The notes under the pieces are model-generated. The model did not search any database, was not told where the DNA came from, and saw only the letters and a program-made list of their open reading frames with translations. Below, piece after piece: positions 9,499 to 14,737 of a stretch of 14,737 nucleotides of DNA; the first letter of the stretch is position 1; each line of letters begins with the position of its first letter. Source of the stretch: Ruminococcus sp. UBA3387 (GTDB taxonomy: Bacteria > Bacillota > Clostridia > Oscillospirales > Ruminococcaceae); NCBI GenBank assembly GCA_002358895.1, contig DEPR01000066.1:6778-21514 (forward strand). The letters are read 5' to 3'. Position numbers and translations under genes: made by a program.

Positions 9499-10788
9499 AT
9501 GTCTGCAATAAAGAAGATTTATGTAAACGGCTGTGATGAGGAGAAGTTCTTTAAACAGCTTGAAGAAAGAAACGGCGAAACTGATAAAAAGGTAACAGCC
9601 GTTGTGTCTGAGATTATCGAGGACGTAAGAAAAAACGGCGATGATGCAGTTAAGAAGTATACAGAAAAGTTTGACGGCAAATTGCCTGAGTATTATGAAG
9701 TACCGAGAGAATTGGTTAATGATGCGTTGACTGAAGCTGACCCTGATTTTGTAAATGCTCTGCTTGACGCAATCGAAAACATTTCTGATTTTCATAACAG
9801 ACAGAAATCACAGAGCTTTGTTAATCCGAAGGAAAACGGAGTTATCCTGGGACAGCGTGTCAGAGGACTTGAAAGAGTAGGCCTTTATGTGCCTGGTGGT
9901 ACAGCAGCCTATCCGTCATCTGTTCTGATGAATGCAATCCCTGCAAAAATCGCAGGCGTCAAGGAGATTATAATGGTTACACCTCCACTCAAGGATGGTA
10001 CACCAAATAAGGATATCCTTGTTGCGGCAGCAGTATGTGGAGTGGACAGAATTTTTATGTCAGGTGGAGCTCAGGCTATTGCAGCCCTTGCATATGGAAC
10101 ACAGGAAATTCCAAAGGTTGATAAAATCGTAGGACCTGGAAATATCTTTGTTGCAACAGCAAAGAAAGTGCTTTATGGCGTAGTTGATATTGATATGGTT
10201 GCGGGACCGAGTGAAATTCTTGTGCTTGCAGATGAAACGGCAAATCCTAAGTATGTAGCAGCCGACCTGATGTCTCAGGCTGAGCACGATAAGCTTGCAT
10301 CTTCAATTCTTGTTACAACAAGTGAGGAGCTTGCAGATAAAACAGTAGCAGAGATTGAAAGACAGGTTCAGGAGCTTTCAAGAAAGGATATTATTGAGCA
10401 GTCATTGGCAGACTTTGGGGCAATCCTTATCTGTGAAACAAAGGAACAGGCTTGCGATATTGCAAACCGTCTTGCACCTGAGCACCTTGAAGTGCTGTTT
10501 GAAAACCCACTTGAGTATCTGGGCAGACTTGATAATGCAGGTTCCGTGTTCCTCGGACAGTATGCACCTGAGCCGTTGGGTGATTACTATGCAGGTCCCA
10601 ACCACGTTTTGCCGACGAGTGGTACAGCAAGATTTTTCTCACCACTGGGAGTAAACAGCTTTGAAAAGCGTTCAAGCTTTATCTATTATACAGAAGAGGC
10701 TCTTGAGGAAGCAAAGGACGATATTGTCCTTATTGCAGAAAAGGAAGGTCTTACAGCTCACGCAAATGCGATAAAAGTACGTTTCTGA
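9499..10788 (+). CDS. hisD: Histidinol dehydrogenase
   Basis: HisD oxidises L-histidinol to L-histidine in two NAD-dependent steps, the end of the pathway. The 429-residue length is standard. The zinc ligands expected from the E. coli enzyme are present as Q260 and H263 (S-Q-A-E-H-D), D362 (L-G-D-Y-Y-A-G-P-N-H) and H421 near the C-terminus. The catalytic pair is E328-H329 in A-P-E-H-L-E. The nucleotide-binding signature VGPGNIFVATAKK and GPSEILVLAD are also clear. A GGGGGA ribosome binding site lies just before the ATG. hisB follows with a gap of 17 bases to its preferred start. The gene is intact and typical. Confidence 0.98.
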   Translation: MSAIKKIYVNGCDEEKFFKQLEERNGETDKKVTAVVSEIIEDVRKNGDDAVKKYTEKFDGKLPEYYEVPRELVNDALTEADPDFVNALLDAIENISDFHNRQKSQSFVNPKENGVILGQRVRGLERVGLYVPGGTAAYPSSVLMNAIPAKIAGVKEIIMVTPPLKDGTPNKDILVAAAVCGVDRIFMSGGAQAIAALAYGTQEIPKVDKIVGPGNIFVATAKKVLYGVVDIDMVAGPSEILVLADETANPKYVAADLMSQAEHDKLASSILVTTSEELADKTVAEIERQVQELSRKDIIEQSLADFGAILICETKEQACDIANRLAPEHLEVLFENPLEYLGRLDNAGSVFLGQYAPEPLGDYYAGPNHVLPTSGTARFFSPLGVNSFEKRSSFIYYTEEALEEAKDDIVLIAEKEGLTAHANAIKVRF

Positions 10789-10790
10789 AG

Positions 10791-10797
10791 AGGGGAG
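10791..10797 (+). promoter_or_regulatory. Ribosome binding site fixing the hisB start
   Basis: AGGGGAG lies eight bases before the ATG at 10806. It overlaps the in-frame GTG at 10797, which would otherwise extend hisB by three codons but has no ribosome binding site of its own. The ATG at 10806 gives the usual M-R-T-S-E-I-K-R beginning of the family. Confidence 0.75.
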
Positions 10798-10805
10798 TGC
10801 TGAAT

Positions 10806-11384
10806 ATGCGAACATCTGAAATTAAAAGAACAACAAAGGAAACTGATATTGAAATTGCAGTAAACCTTGACGGCGAGGGAAAAGTATCTGTTGATACAGG
10901 CATCGGCTTTTTTGACCATATGCTGACAGCCTTTGGCGTACATAGTGGAATTGACCTGCAGGTTATGTGTAAGGGCGATTTGCAGGTTGACGGACACCAT
11001 ACTGTGGAGGATATCGGGATTGTGCTGGGACAGGCTTTCAGTAAGGCATTGGGAGATAAAGCAGGTATCGCAAGATATGGCTCAGCTTTTGTGCCGATGG
11101 ACGAGGCTCTTGGCTTCTGTGCACTTGATATAAGCGGACGTCCTTTCCTTGCGTTTAATGCAGATTTCAATGATGAAAGAATAGGTGAGTATGATACCTG
11201 CCTGACAGAGGAGTTTTTCAGAGCATTTGCCTTTAATTCAGGTATTACTCTGCACATCAGAAAAGAGTATGGCAAGAATGACCACCACGTTGCAGAAGCC
11301 TTGTTCAAGGCGGTTGCACACGCTTTGAAAGAAGCAATGGAAATTAAGGGAGATAAAATTCTTTCAACTAAGGGAGTACTTTAA
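10806..11384 (+). CDS. hisB: Imidazoleglycerol-phosphate dehydratase
   Basis: HisB removes water from imidazole glycerol phosphate to give imidazole acetol phosphate. This is the 192-residue monofunctional form, without the phosphatase domain fused to it in enterobacteria. Two repeated halves carry the manganese-binding histidine motifs: F-F-D-H-M-L and D-G-H-H-T-V-E-D in the first, and D-H-H-V-A-E-A-L-F-K in the second. The usual R-x-T-x-E-T-D N-terminus supports the ATG at 10806 over the in-frame GTG at 10797. The stop codon abuts the hisH start codon directly, suggesting translational coupling. The phosphatase activity is not encoded here, so a separate histidinol-phosphatase is required elsewhere. 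Confidence 0.97.
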   Translation: MRTSEIKRTTKETDIEIAVNLDGEGKVSVDTGIGFFDHMLTAFGVHSGIDLQVMCKGDLQVDGHHTVEDIGIVLGQAFSKALGDKAGIARYGSAFVPMDEALGFCALDISGRPFLAFNADFNDERIGEYDTCLTEEFFRAFAFNSGITLHIRKEYGKNDHHVAEALFKAVAHALKEAMEIKGDKILSTKGVL

Positions 11385-12002
11385 ATGATAGCAATAATAG
11401 ATTACGGTGCAGGCAATATCTTTTCGGTGAAAAATGCACTGGATTATCTTGGCTTTGAAAATAAGCTGACTAATAAAGTTCAGGATCTGATTGAAGCTGA
11501 TGCAATTATCCTTCCCGGCGTGGGAGCTTTTCCGAATGCAATGAAAATGCTTGAGGAAAGTGGTCTGGTGGATACAATTAAAGAGCAAGCAAAAATAAAG
11601 CCTCTTATGGGTATCTGCCTGGGTATGCAGATGCTTTTTGAGAAAAGCTATGAGTTCGAGGAGTGCGACGGACTGGGACTTCTTAAAGGTAAGGTTGATA
11701 AAATCGTTGAACCTGACCTTGTAATTCCTCATATGGGCTGGAATAAGCTTGAGTATACACAGGATTGTCCGCTTTTTGAAGGGCTGACCGATGACGAGTA
11801 TGTATATTTCGTTCACTCCTATAAGGCTTTCTGTAAGGAGGAAAACCTGTATGCACGTTGCGTCTATGGTAGTGATGTAACGGCAGTGGTTTCAGACGGA
11901 AAGTTTCTTTTCGGTTGCCAGTTCCACCCTGAAAAGTCAGGTAAAGCAGGAATGAAGATACTTGAAAACTTTGCAAAAATGGGTGTTAAGGAGGAAGAAT
12001 AA
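11385..12002 (+). CDS. hisH: Imidazole glycerol phosphate synthase, glutaminase subunit
   Basis: HisH is a class I glutamine amidotransferase that releases ammonia from glutamine and channels it to HisF in the IGP synthase heterodimer. The 205-residue protein has the nucleophile elbow G-I-C-L-G-M-Q with C78, and H181 and E183 in F-H-P-E-K-S-G, so the Cys-His-Glu triad is complete. The N-terminus I-I-D-Y-G-A-G-N and the L-P-G-V-G-A-F oxyanion-strand region are typical. AGGGAG upstream, inside the end of hisB, serves as the ribosome binding site. In most bacteria hisA lies between hisH and hisF; here hisF follows with a one-base gap. Confidence 0.97.
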   Translation: MIAIIDYGAGNIFSVKNALDYLGFENKLTNKVQDLIEADAIILPGVGAFPNAMKMLEESGLVDTIKEQAKIKPLMGICLGMQMLFEKSYEFEECDGLGLLKGKVDKIVEPDLVIPHMGWNKLEYTQDCPLFEGLTDDEYVYFVHSYKAFCKEENLYARCVYGSDVTAVVSDGKFLFGCQFHPEKSGKAGMKILENFAKMGVKEEE

Positions 12003-12003
12003 A

Positions 12004-12759
12004 ATGCTTGCAAAAAGAATTATTCCGTGCCTTGATGTCCGTGACGGCAAGGTTGTTAAAGGCGTTAATTTTGAGGGAATAAAAGAAGTGGGAGACCCTG
12101 TCCAGTGTGCCTATGAGTATAATCTTCAGGGTGCTGATGAAATTGTTTTCTATGATATAACTGCATCATATGAGGGCAGAGGTGTTATGCTTGACGTGGT
12201 GAGAGAAACTGCGAAAAAGGTTTTTGTTCCTCTGACTGTTGGCGGTGGAATCAAAACAGTTGATGATATCAGAGAAACACTCCGTGCAGGAGCCGATAAA
12301 GTGTCGGTGAATTCCCAGGCAGTTAAAAATCCACAGCTTATAAAAGACGGTGCTGACATCTTTGGTAGCCAGTGTATCTGCGTTGGCGTGGATGCAAAAA
12401 AAGTTGCAGAAAATAAGTGGACTGTATATATAAATGGTGGTAGGGTTGATATGGGAATTGACCTTATCGACTGGGTAAAGCAGGTTGAAAGGCTGGGTGC
12501 AGGCGAAATCTGTCTTAATTCAATTGATACCGATGGTGTAAGAGGTGGATTTGATTTGCCTATGCTTAAAGCTGTCTGTGAAGCTGTGAAAATCCCTGTT
12601 ATCGCAAGTGGCGGTGCAGGAAAACTGGGAGACTTTGCAGAAGCGTTTATCGAAACCGATTGCTCGGCAGCTTTGGCAGCATCATTGTTCCATTTTAAAG
12701 AGCTGACTGTTGAGCAGGTGAAAGCTGATTGTAAATCAAAAGGTATCGCAGTAAGATAA
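12004..12759 (+). CDS. hisF: Imidazole glycerol phosphate synthase, cyclase subunit
   Basis: HisF combines ammonia from HisH with PRFAR to form imidazole glycerol phosphate and AICAR. The 251-residue TIM barrel has both catalytic aspartates: D11 (P-C-L-D-V) and D130 (V-G-V-D-A), at the family's usual numbers. Phosphate-binding loops [10 protein letters not shown] and [12 protein letters not shown] are present. The start at 12004 is chosen because AAGGAGG lies nine bases upstream (11988-11994) and the [12 protein letters not shown] beginning is typical; an in-frame ATG at 11962 would overlap hisH. The short barrel lets HisF be told from HisA: the K-R-I-I-P-C-L-D-V and D-I-T-A-S motifs are HisF-type. 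hisA itself is absent. Confidence 0.97.
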   Translation: MLAKRIIPCLDVRDGKVVKGVNFEGIKEVGDPVQCAYEYNLQGADEIVFYDITASYEGRGVMLDVVRETAKKVFVPLTVGGGIKTVDDIRETLRAGADKVSVNSQAVKNPQLIKDGADIFGSQCICVGVDAKKVAENKWTVYINGGRVDMGIDLIDWVKQVERLGAGEICLNSIDTDGVRGGFDLPMLKAVCEAVKIPVIASGGAGKLGDFAEAFIETDCSAALAASLFHFKELTVEQVKADCKSKGIAVR

Positions 12760-12772
12760 TACTATATAATAT

Positions 12773-12779
12773 GGAGAAG
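12773..12779 (+). promoter_or_regulatory. Ribosome binding site fixing the hisI start
   Basis: GGAGAAG sits immediately after the ATG at 12771 and a few bases before the ATG at 12783. The upstream ATG has no ribosome binding site of its own, only AT-rich sequence. The hisI start is therefore placed at 12783. Confidence 0.7.
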
Positions 12780-12782
12780 AAT

Positions 12783-13133
12783 ATGAACCCGATTAAAGTA
12801 GATATGAATGACTTGGATAAGTATTTTGTGAAAAGTGAACTGATACCTGCCATAGCATTTGACGTGGATACCAAAACAGTTCTTATGCTTGCATATATGA
12901 ATAAGGAAAGTCTGAAAAAAACTCTGGAAACAGGCTATACCTGGTATTGGAGCCGTTCACGTCAGGAGTATTGGAATAAAGGTGCAACAAGCGGACATCT
13001 TCAGAAAGTAGTATCAGTTTATGCAGATTGCGATGACGATACTCTGCTTGTGAATGTAAAGCAAACGGGAGTTGCCTGCCATACAGGTGCATATAGTTGC
13101 TTTTTCAAAGAAATGTATAATGAGGAGAATTAA
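12783..13133 (+). CDS. hisI: Phosphoribosyl-AMP cyclohydrolase
   Basis: HisI opens the adenine ring of phosphoribosyl-AMP to give ProFAR, the third step of the pathway. The 116-residue protein is the stand-alone cyclohydrolase, not fused to HisE. The zinc cysteines C83, C99 and C106 (D-C-D-D-D and C-H-T-G-A-Y-S-C-F) have the same 16- and 7-residue spacing as those of the archaeal enzyme of known structure. The magnesium-binding aspartates D82, D84 and D86 are present. [12 protein letters not shown] is the strongly conserved substrate motif. An in-frame ATG at 12771 is rejected because of ribosome binding site position. A gap of one base separates hisI from hisE. Confidence 0.96.
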   Translation: MNPIKVDMNDLDKYFVKSELIPAIAFDVDTKTVLMLAYMNKESLKKTLETGYTWYWSRSRQEYWNKGATSGHLQKVVSVYADCDDDTLLVNVKQTGVACHTGAYSCFFKEMYNEEN

Positions 13134-13134
13134 T

Positions 13135-13473
13135 ATGACAGTATATCAGGAGATTTTTGAGGTAATCAAACAGCGTAAGGCTGACTATGAGAACGGTACG
13201 GCACAGGAGAATTCATATACAGCCTATCTTTTTGATAAGGGCGTTGATAAGATTTGTAAGAAAATCGGTGAGGAAGCTACCGAAACAGTTATAGCAGCGA
13301 AGAACAGCGATAATGATGAGCTTATGAATGAGATTAACGATTTGCTTTATCACGTTATGGTGCTGGCAGCTAACCAGGGACTTGACTGGGCTGATGTTGA
13401 GAGAGTGCTGGATGAGAGAAATGAGAAAATAGGTAATCTGAAAAAATTCCATACAGTGGATAAAAATACTTGA
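13135..13473 (+). CDS. hisE: Phosphoribosyl-ATP pyrophosphatase
   Basis: HisE hydrolyses phosphoribosyl-ATP to phosphoribosyl-AMP, the second step of histidine synthesis. The 112-residue all-helical protein belongs to the MazG-like superfamily. Visible conserved parts are S-Y-T-A-Y-L-F-D-K-G, K-K-I-G-E-E-A-T-E-T-V-I-A-A-K with the metal-binding E-E-x-x-E pattern, and N-D-L-L-Y-H-V-M-V-L. The ATG at 13135 is preferred because GAGGAG lies seven bases upstream and the protein then starts just before the first conserved helix. An in-frame ATG at 13072 would lie inside hisI. It is the last gene of the his operon and is followed by an intrinsic terminator. Confidence 0.96.
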   Translation: MTVYQEIFEVIKQRKADYENGTAQENSYTAYLFDKGVDKICKKIGEEATETVIAAKNSDNDELMNEINDLLYHVMVLAANQGLDWADVERVLDERNEKIGNLKKFHTVDKNT

Positions 13474-13490
13474 TTTGACGCATAATAATT

Positions 13491-13520
13491 GGGACGGCAG
13501 TGATGTCGTCCTTTTTGTTT
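13491..13520 (+). terminator. Intrinsic terminator of the his operon
   Basis: An eight-base-pair stem (13492-13499 with 13504-13511, one G-U pair) closes a GTGA tetraloop of the GNRA type. A nine-base run TTTTTGTTT follows. It begins 18 bases after the hisE stop and separates the his operon from the rpsL promoter. Confidence 0.9.
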
Positions 13521-13574
13521 GCAGGGTGCATAGGGAAATTGTAAATTTTCTGAGAATTTTTATATAAAAAGCCC

Positions 13575-13603
13575 TTGACAAATGAAACGGATTAGTGTAT
13601 CAT
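13575..13603 (+). promoter_or_regulatory. str operon (rpsL) promoter
   Basis: TTGACA (13575-13580), a 17-base spacer and TATCAT (13598-13603) form a near-consensus sigma-A promoter with one -10 mismatch. The 40 bases upstream are A/T-tract rich, as expected of an UP element at a strong ribosomal promoter. The leader to rpsL is about 65 bases. It contains GGCGTA twice (13618-13623 and 13635-13640) and AGCGTA once, of unknown meaning. The 199-base hisE-rpsL gap holds no other gene. Confidence 0.85.
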
Positions 13604-13672
13604 ATAAAACGTATGCTGGCGTATTGTGTAAACAGGCGTAAAGCGTATAATTTTGAGGAAAGGAGAGAGAAG

Positions 13673-14092
13673 ATGCCAACCTTTAACCAGTTAGTAAGAA
13701 AGGGAAGAAATGTTCTTGAAACCAAGTCAACAGCACCAGCTCTTCAGAAGGGTTACAACTCAAAGAAGAAAACAGCTATTGACCAGAGCTGTCCACAGAA
13801 GCGTGGCGTTTGTACAGCAGTAAGAACTGCAACACCAAAGAAGCCTAACTCAGCTATGAGAAAGATTGCCAGAGTAAAGCTCACAAACGGACACGAAGTA
13901 ACAGCTTATATCCCAGGTATCGGACATAATCTTCAGGAGCATAGCGTTGTAATGATCAGAGGCGGACGTGTTAAGGACCTCCCGGGTGTACGTTACCACA
14001 TTATCAGAGGTACATTGGATGCACAGGGCGTAGCTAACAGAATGCAGTCAAGATCAAAGTACGGTGCTAAGAGACCAAAGGGAGCTAAGTAA
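13673..14092 (+). CDS. rpsL: 30S ribosomal protein S12
   Basis: S12 sits at the decoding centre of the 30S subunit and affects accuracy and streptomycin response. The protein has 139 residues, with the Gram-positive insertion of about 13 residues (around 27-39) relative to E. coli S12. P-K-K-P-N-S-A and [13 protein letters not shown] carry K56 and K101, which correspond to K43 and K88 of E. coli precursor numbering. Both are lysine, the usual streptomycin-sensitive state. The aspartate after K101 is the site methylthiolated by RimO in some bacteria. AAAGGAG (13659-13665) fixes the ATG at 13673; the in-frame GTG at 13595 lies inside the promoter and is rejected. rpsG follows after a long structured spacer. 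Confidence 0.98.
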   Translation: MPTFNQLVRKGRNVLETKSTAPALQKGYNSKKKTAIDQSCPQKRGVCTAVRTATPKKPNSAMRKIARVKLTNGHEVTAYIPGIGHNLQEHSVVMIRGGRVKDLPGVRYHIIRGTLDAQGVANRMQSRSKYGAKRPKGAK

Positions 14093-14133
14093 TTAAAAGC
14101 TCAAAAAAAGTTTAAGGTAAAAAACTCATTGTC

Positions 14134-14160
14134 GCAAACTGCGAAGACCACAGTTAGTGC
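14134..14160 (+). promoter_or_regulatory. Hairpin I in the rpsL-rpsG spacer
   Basis: GCAAACTG (14134-14141) pairs with CAGTT and TGC (14151-14155, 14158-14160), leaving a two-base AG bulge and a nine-base loop. It has no U-run directly after it, so it is not an intrinsic terminator. It could be part of a ribosomal protein binding or attenuation structure; this is inference from one sequence. Confidence 0.4.
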
Positions 14161-14225
14161 AGAGAGATTAATATAAATAGGGCAGTAGTTCTGTTTTTGT
14201 TAAGCTCTGACGGTAACTGACGGGG

Positions 14226-14245
14226 CTATAGCGTAAGGGCTATAG
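14226..14245 (+). promoter_or_regulatory. Hairpin II in the rpsL-rpsG spacer
   Basis: CTATAGC (14226-14232) and GCTATAG (14239-14245) form a perfect seven-base-pair stem with loop GTAAGG. Its arms lie in a direct repeat GGGCTATAG (14223-14231 and 14237-14245). An alternative pairing of GCTCT (14204-14208) with AGAGC (14244-14248) would compete with the end of this stem. It lies about 40 bases before rpsG, close enough to affect its translation. There is no U-run. Confidence 0.45.
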
Positions 14246-14273
14246 AGCGAGTACCTATGAATTCATTATTGTG

Positions 14274-14280
14274 AAGGAGG
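14274..14280 (+). promoter_or_regulatory. Strong ribosome binding site before a GTG start (rpsG)
   Basis: AAGGAGG lies eight bases before the GTG start codon at 14289. The flanking words AATTC (14260-14264) and GAATT (14281-14285) are complementary, so the site could be presented in the loop of a weak five-base-pair hairpin. Confidence 0.85.
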
Positions 14281-14288
14281 GAATTAAA

Positions 14289-14737
14289 GTGCCAAGAAGA
14301 GGCAGAGTTTCAAAAAGAGACGTATTGCTCGACCCAGTATACAACTCAAAGCTTGTTACACGTCTTGTAAACAACATTATGTTGGATGGTAAGAAGGGTG
14401 TAGCTCAGAAGATCGTATACGGAGCATTTGAAATCGTTGAAGAAAAGACAGGCCGTCCGGCTTTGGAAGTATTTGAAGAGGCAATGAATAACATTATGCC
14501 TGAGTTGGAGGTTAAAGCACGCCGTGTAGGTGGTGCAACATACCAGGTTCCAATGGAGGTAAGACCTGACAGACGTCAGACATTGGGTCTGAGATGGATC
14601 ACAAAGTATTCTCGTGAAAGAAACGAAGATACAATGAAGGAAAGACTTGCAGCAGAAATCCTCGATGCTCTTAACGGCGTTGGCGGTTCATGCAAGAAGC
14701 GTGACGATACACACAAAATGGCAGAAGCTAATAAGGC
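14289..14737 (+). CDS. rpsG: 30S ribosomal protein S7, 3'-truncated
   Basis: S7 nucleates assembly of the 30S head by binding the 3' major domain of 16S rRNA, and it contacts tRNA in the E site. Translation from the GTG gives [11 protein letters not shown] and continues for 149 codons to the window end, against a usual length of about 156, so only some seven residues and the stop are missing. Conserved parts include [28 protein letters not shown] and R-W-I. The start is GTG rather than ATG but has the strongest ribosome binding site in the window. rpsG belongs with rpsL to the str operon, usually followed by fusA and tuf, which are outside the window. In E. coli S7 represses its own operon through the rpsL-rpsG spacer. 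Confidence 0.97.
   Translation, partial: MPRRGRVSKRDVLLDPVYNSKLVTRLVNNIMLDGKKGVAQKIVYGAFEIVEEKTGRPALEVFEEAMNNIMPELEVKARRVGGATYQVPMEVRPDRRQTLGLRWITKYSRERNEDTMKERLAAEILDALNGVGGSCKKRDDTHKMAEANK

Noticed and set aside
9232..9795. 187-codon minus-strand open frame across hisG and hisD
   Set aside because: It is antisense to conserved genes and its composition is that of reversed codons; no family motif is seen.
10751..11308. 185-codon minus-strand open frame opposite hisB
   Set aside because: It is antisense to an intact conserved gene, with no recognisable protein motif.
13532..13565. A second terminator formed by the AT-rich inverted words after the his terminator
   Set aside because: Pairing is interrupted and only A-T; the segment is better read as upstream AT tracts of the rpsL promoter.
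13595..13672. N-terminal extension of S12 from the GTG at 13595
   Set aside because: That codon lies within the promoter spacer and -10 region, while a strong ribosome binding site precedes the ATG at 13673.
14222..14256. GGGGCTATAGC start resembling the 5' end of a tRNA-Ala gene
   Set aside because: No D-arm, anticodon arm, T-arm or acceptor complement follows; the repeat explains the match.

Overview
The window is entirely plus-strand, densely packed housekeeping DNA from a low-to-moderate GC Gram-positive bacterium. The gene order dxr-rseP-ispG-polC, a Gram-positive type PolC, the 13-residue S12 insertion typical of Gram-positives, the short HisG with a separate HisZ, and strong AAGGAGG ribosome binding sites all point to Firmicutes, class Clostridia. 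Protein flavour suggests the Ruminococcaceae/Oscillospiraceae, but that finer placement is an impression, not a demonstration.

Region 1 (1-7493) is one apparent transcription unit with tiny gaps or overlaps: the 3' part of dxr, rseP, ispG and polC. dxr and ispG are two steps of the MEP isoprenoid pathway, rseP is a site-2 membrane protease, and polC is the replicative DNA polymerase. No convincing terminator follows polC.

Region 2 (7494-13520) is a histidine operon, hisZ-hisG-hisD-hisB-hisH-hisF-hisI-hisE. It has its own extended -10 promoter (7536-7564), a 16-bp palindrome just downstream (7585-7600) with a degenerate copy upstream (7510-7525), and a clear intrinsic terminator after hisE (13491-13520). 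Together the genes cover most of the route from ATP and PRPP to histidine. hisA, hisC and histidinol-phosphate phosphatase are missing from the cluster, so those enzymes must be encoded elsewhere or the step must be done differently.

Region 3 (13521-14737) is the start of the str ribosomal operon. A near-consensus promoter (13575-13603) drives rpsL, followed by rpsG, which is cut by the window end shortly before its expected stop. rpoC is not directly upstream of rpsL. The 196-base rpsL-rpsG spacer is unusually long and contains hairpins and repeats, making it the best candidate here for an uncharacterised regulatory RNA element.

I saw no mobile elements, CRISPR arrays, rRNA, tRNA, phage genes or defence genes. 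No stretch over 300 bases lacks a gene. Nothing here looks like a wholly new biological system; the interest lies in regulation and in the incomplete his operon.
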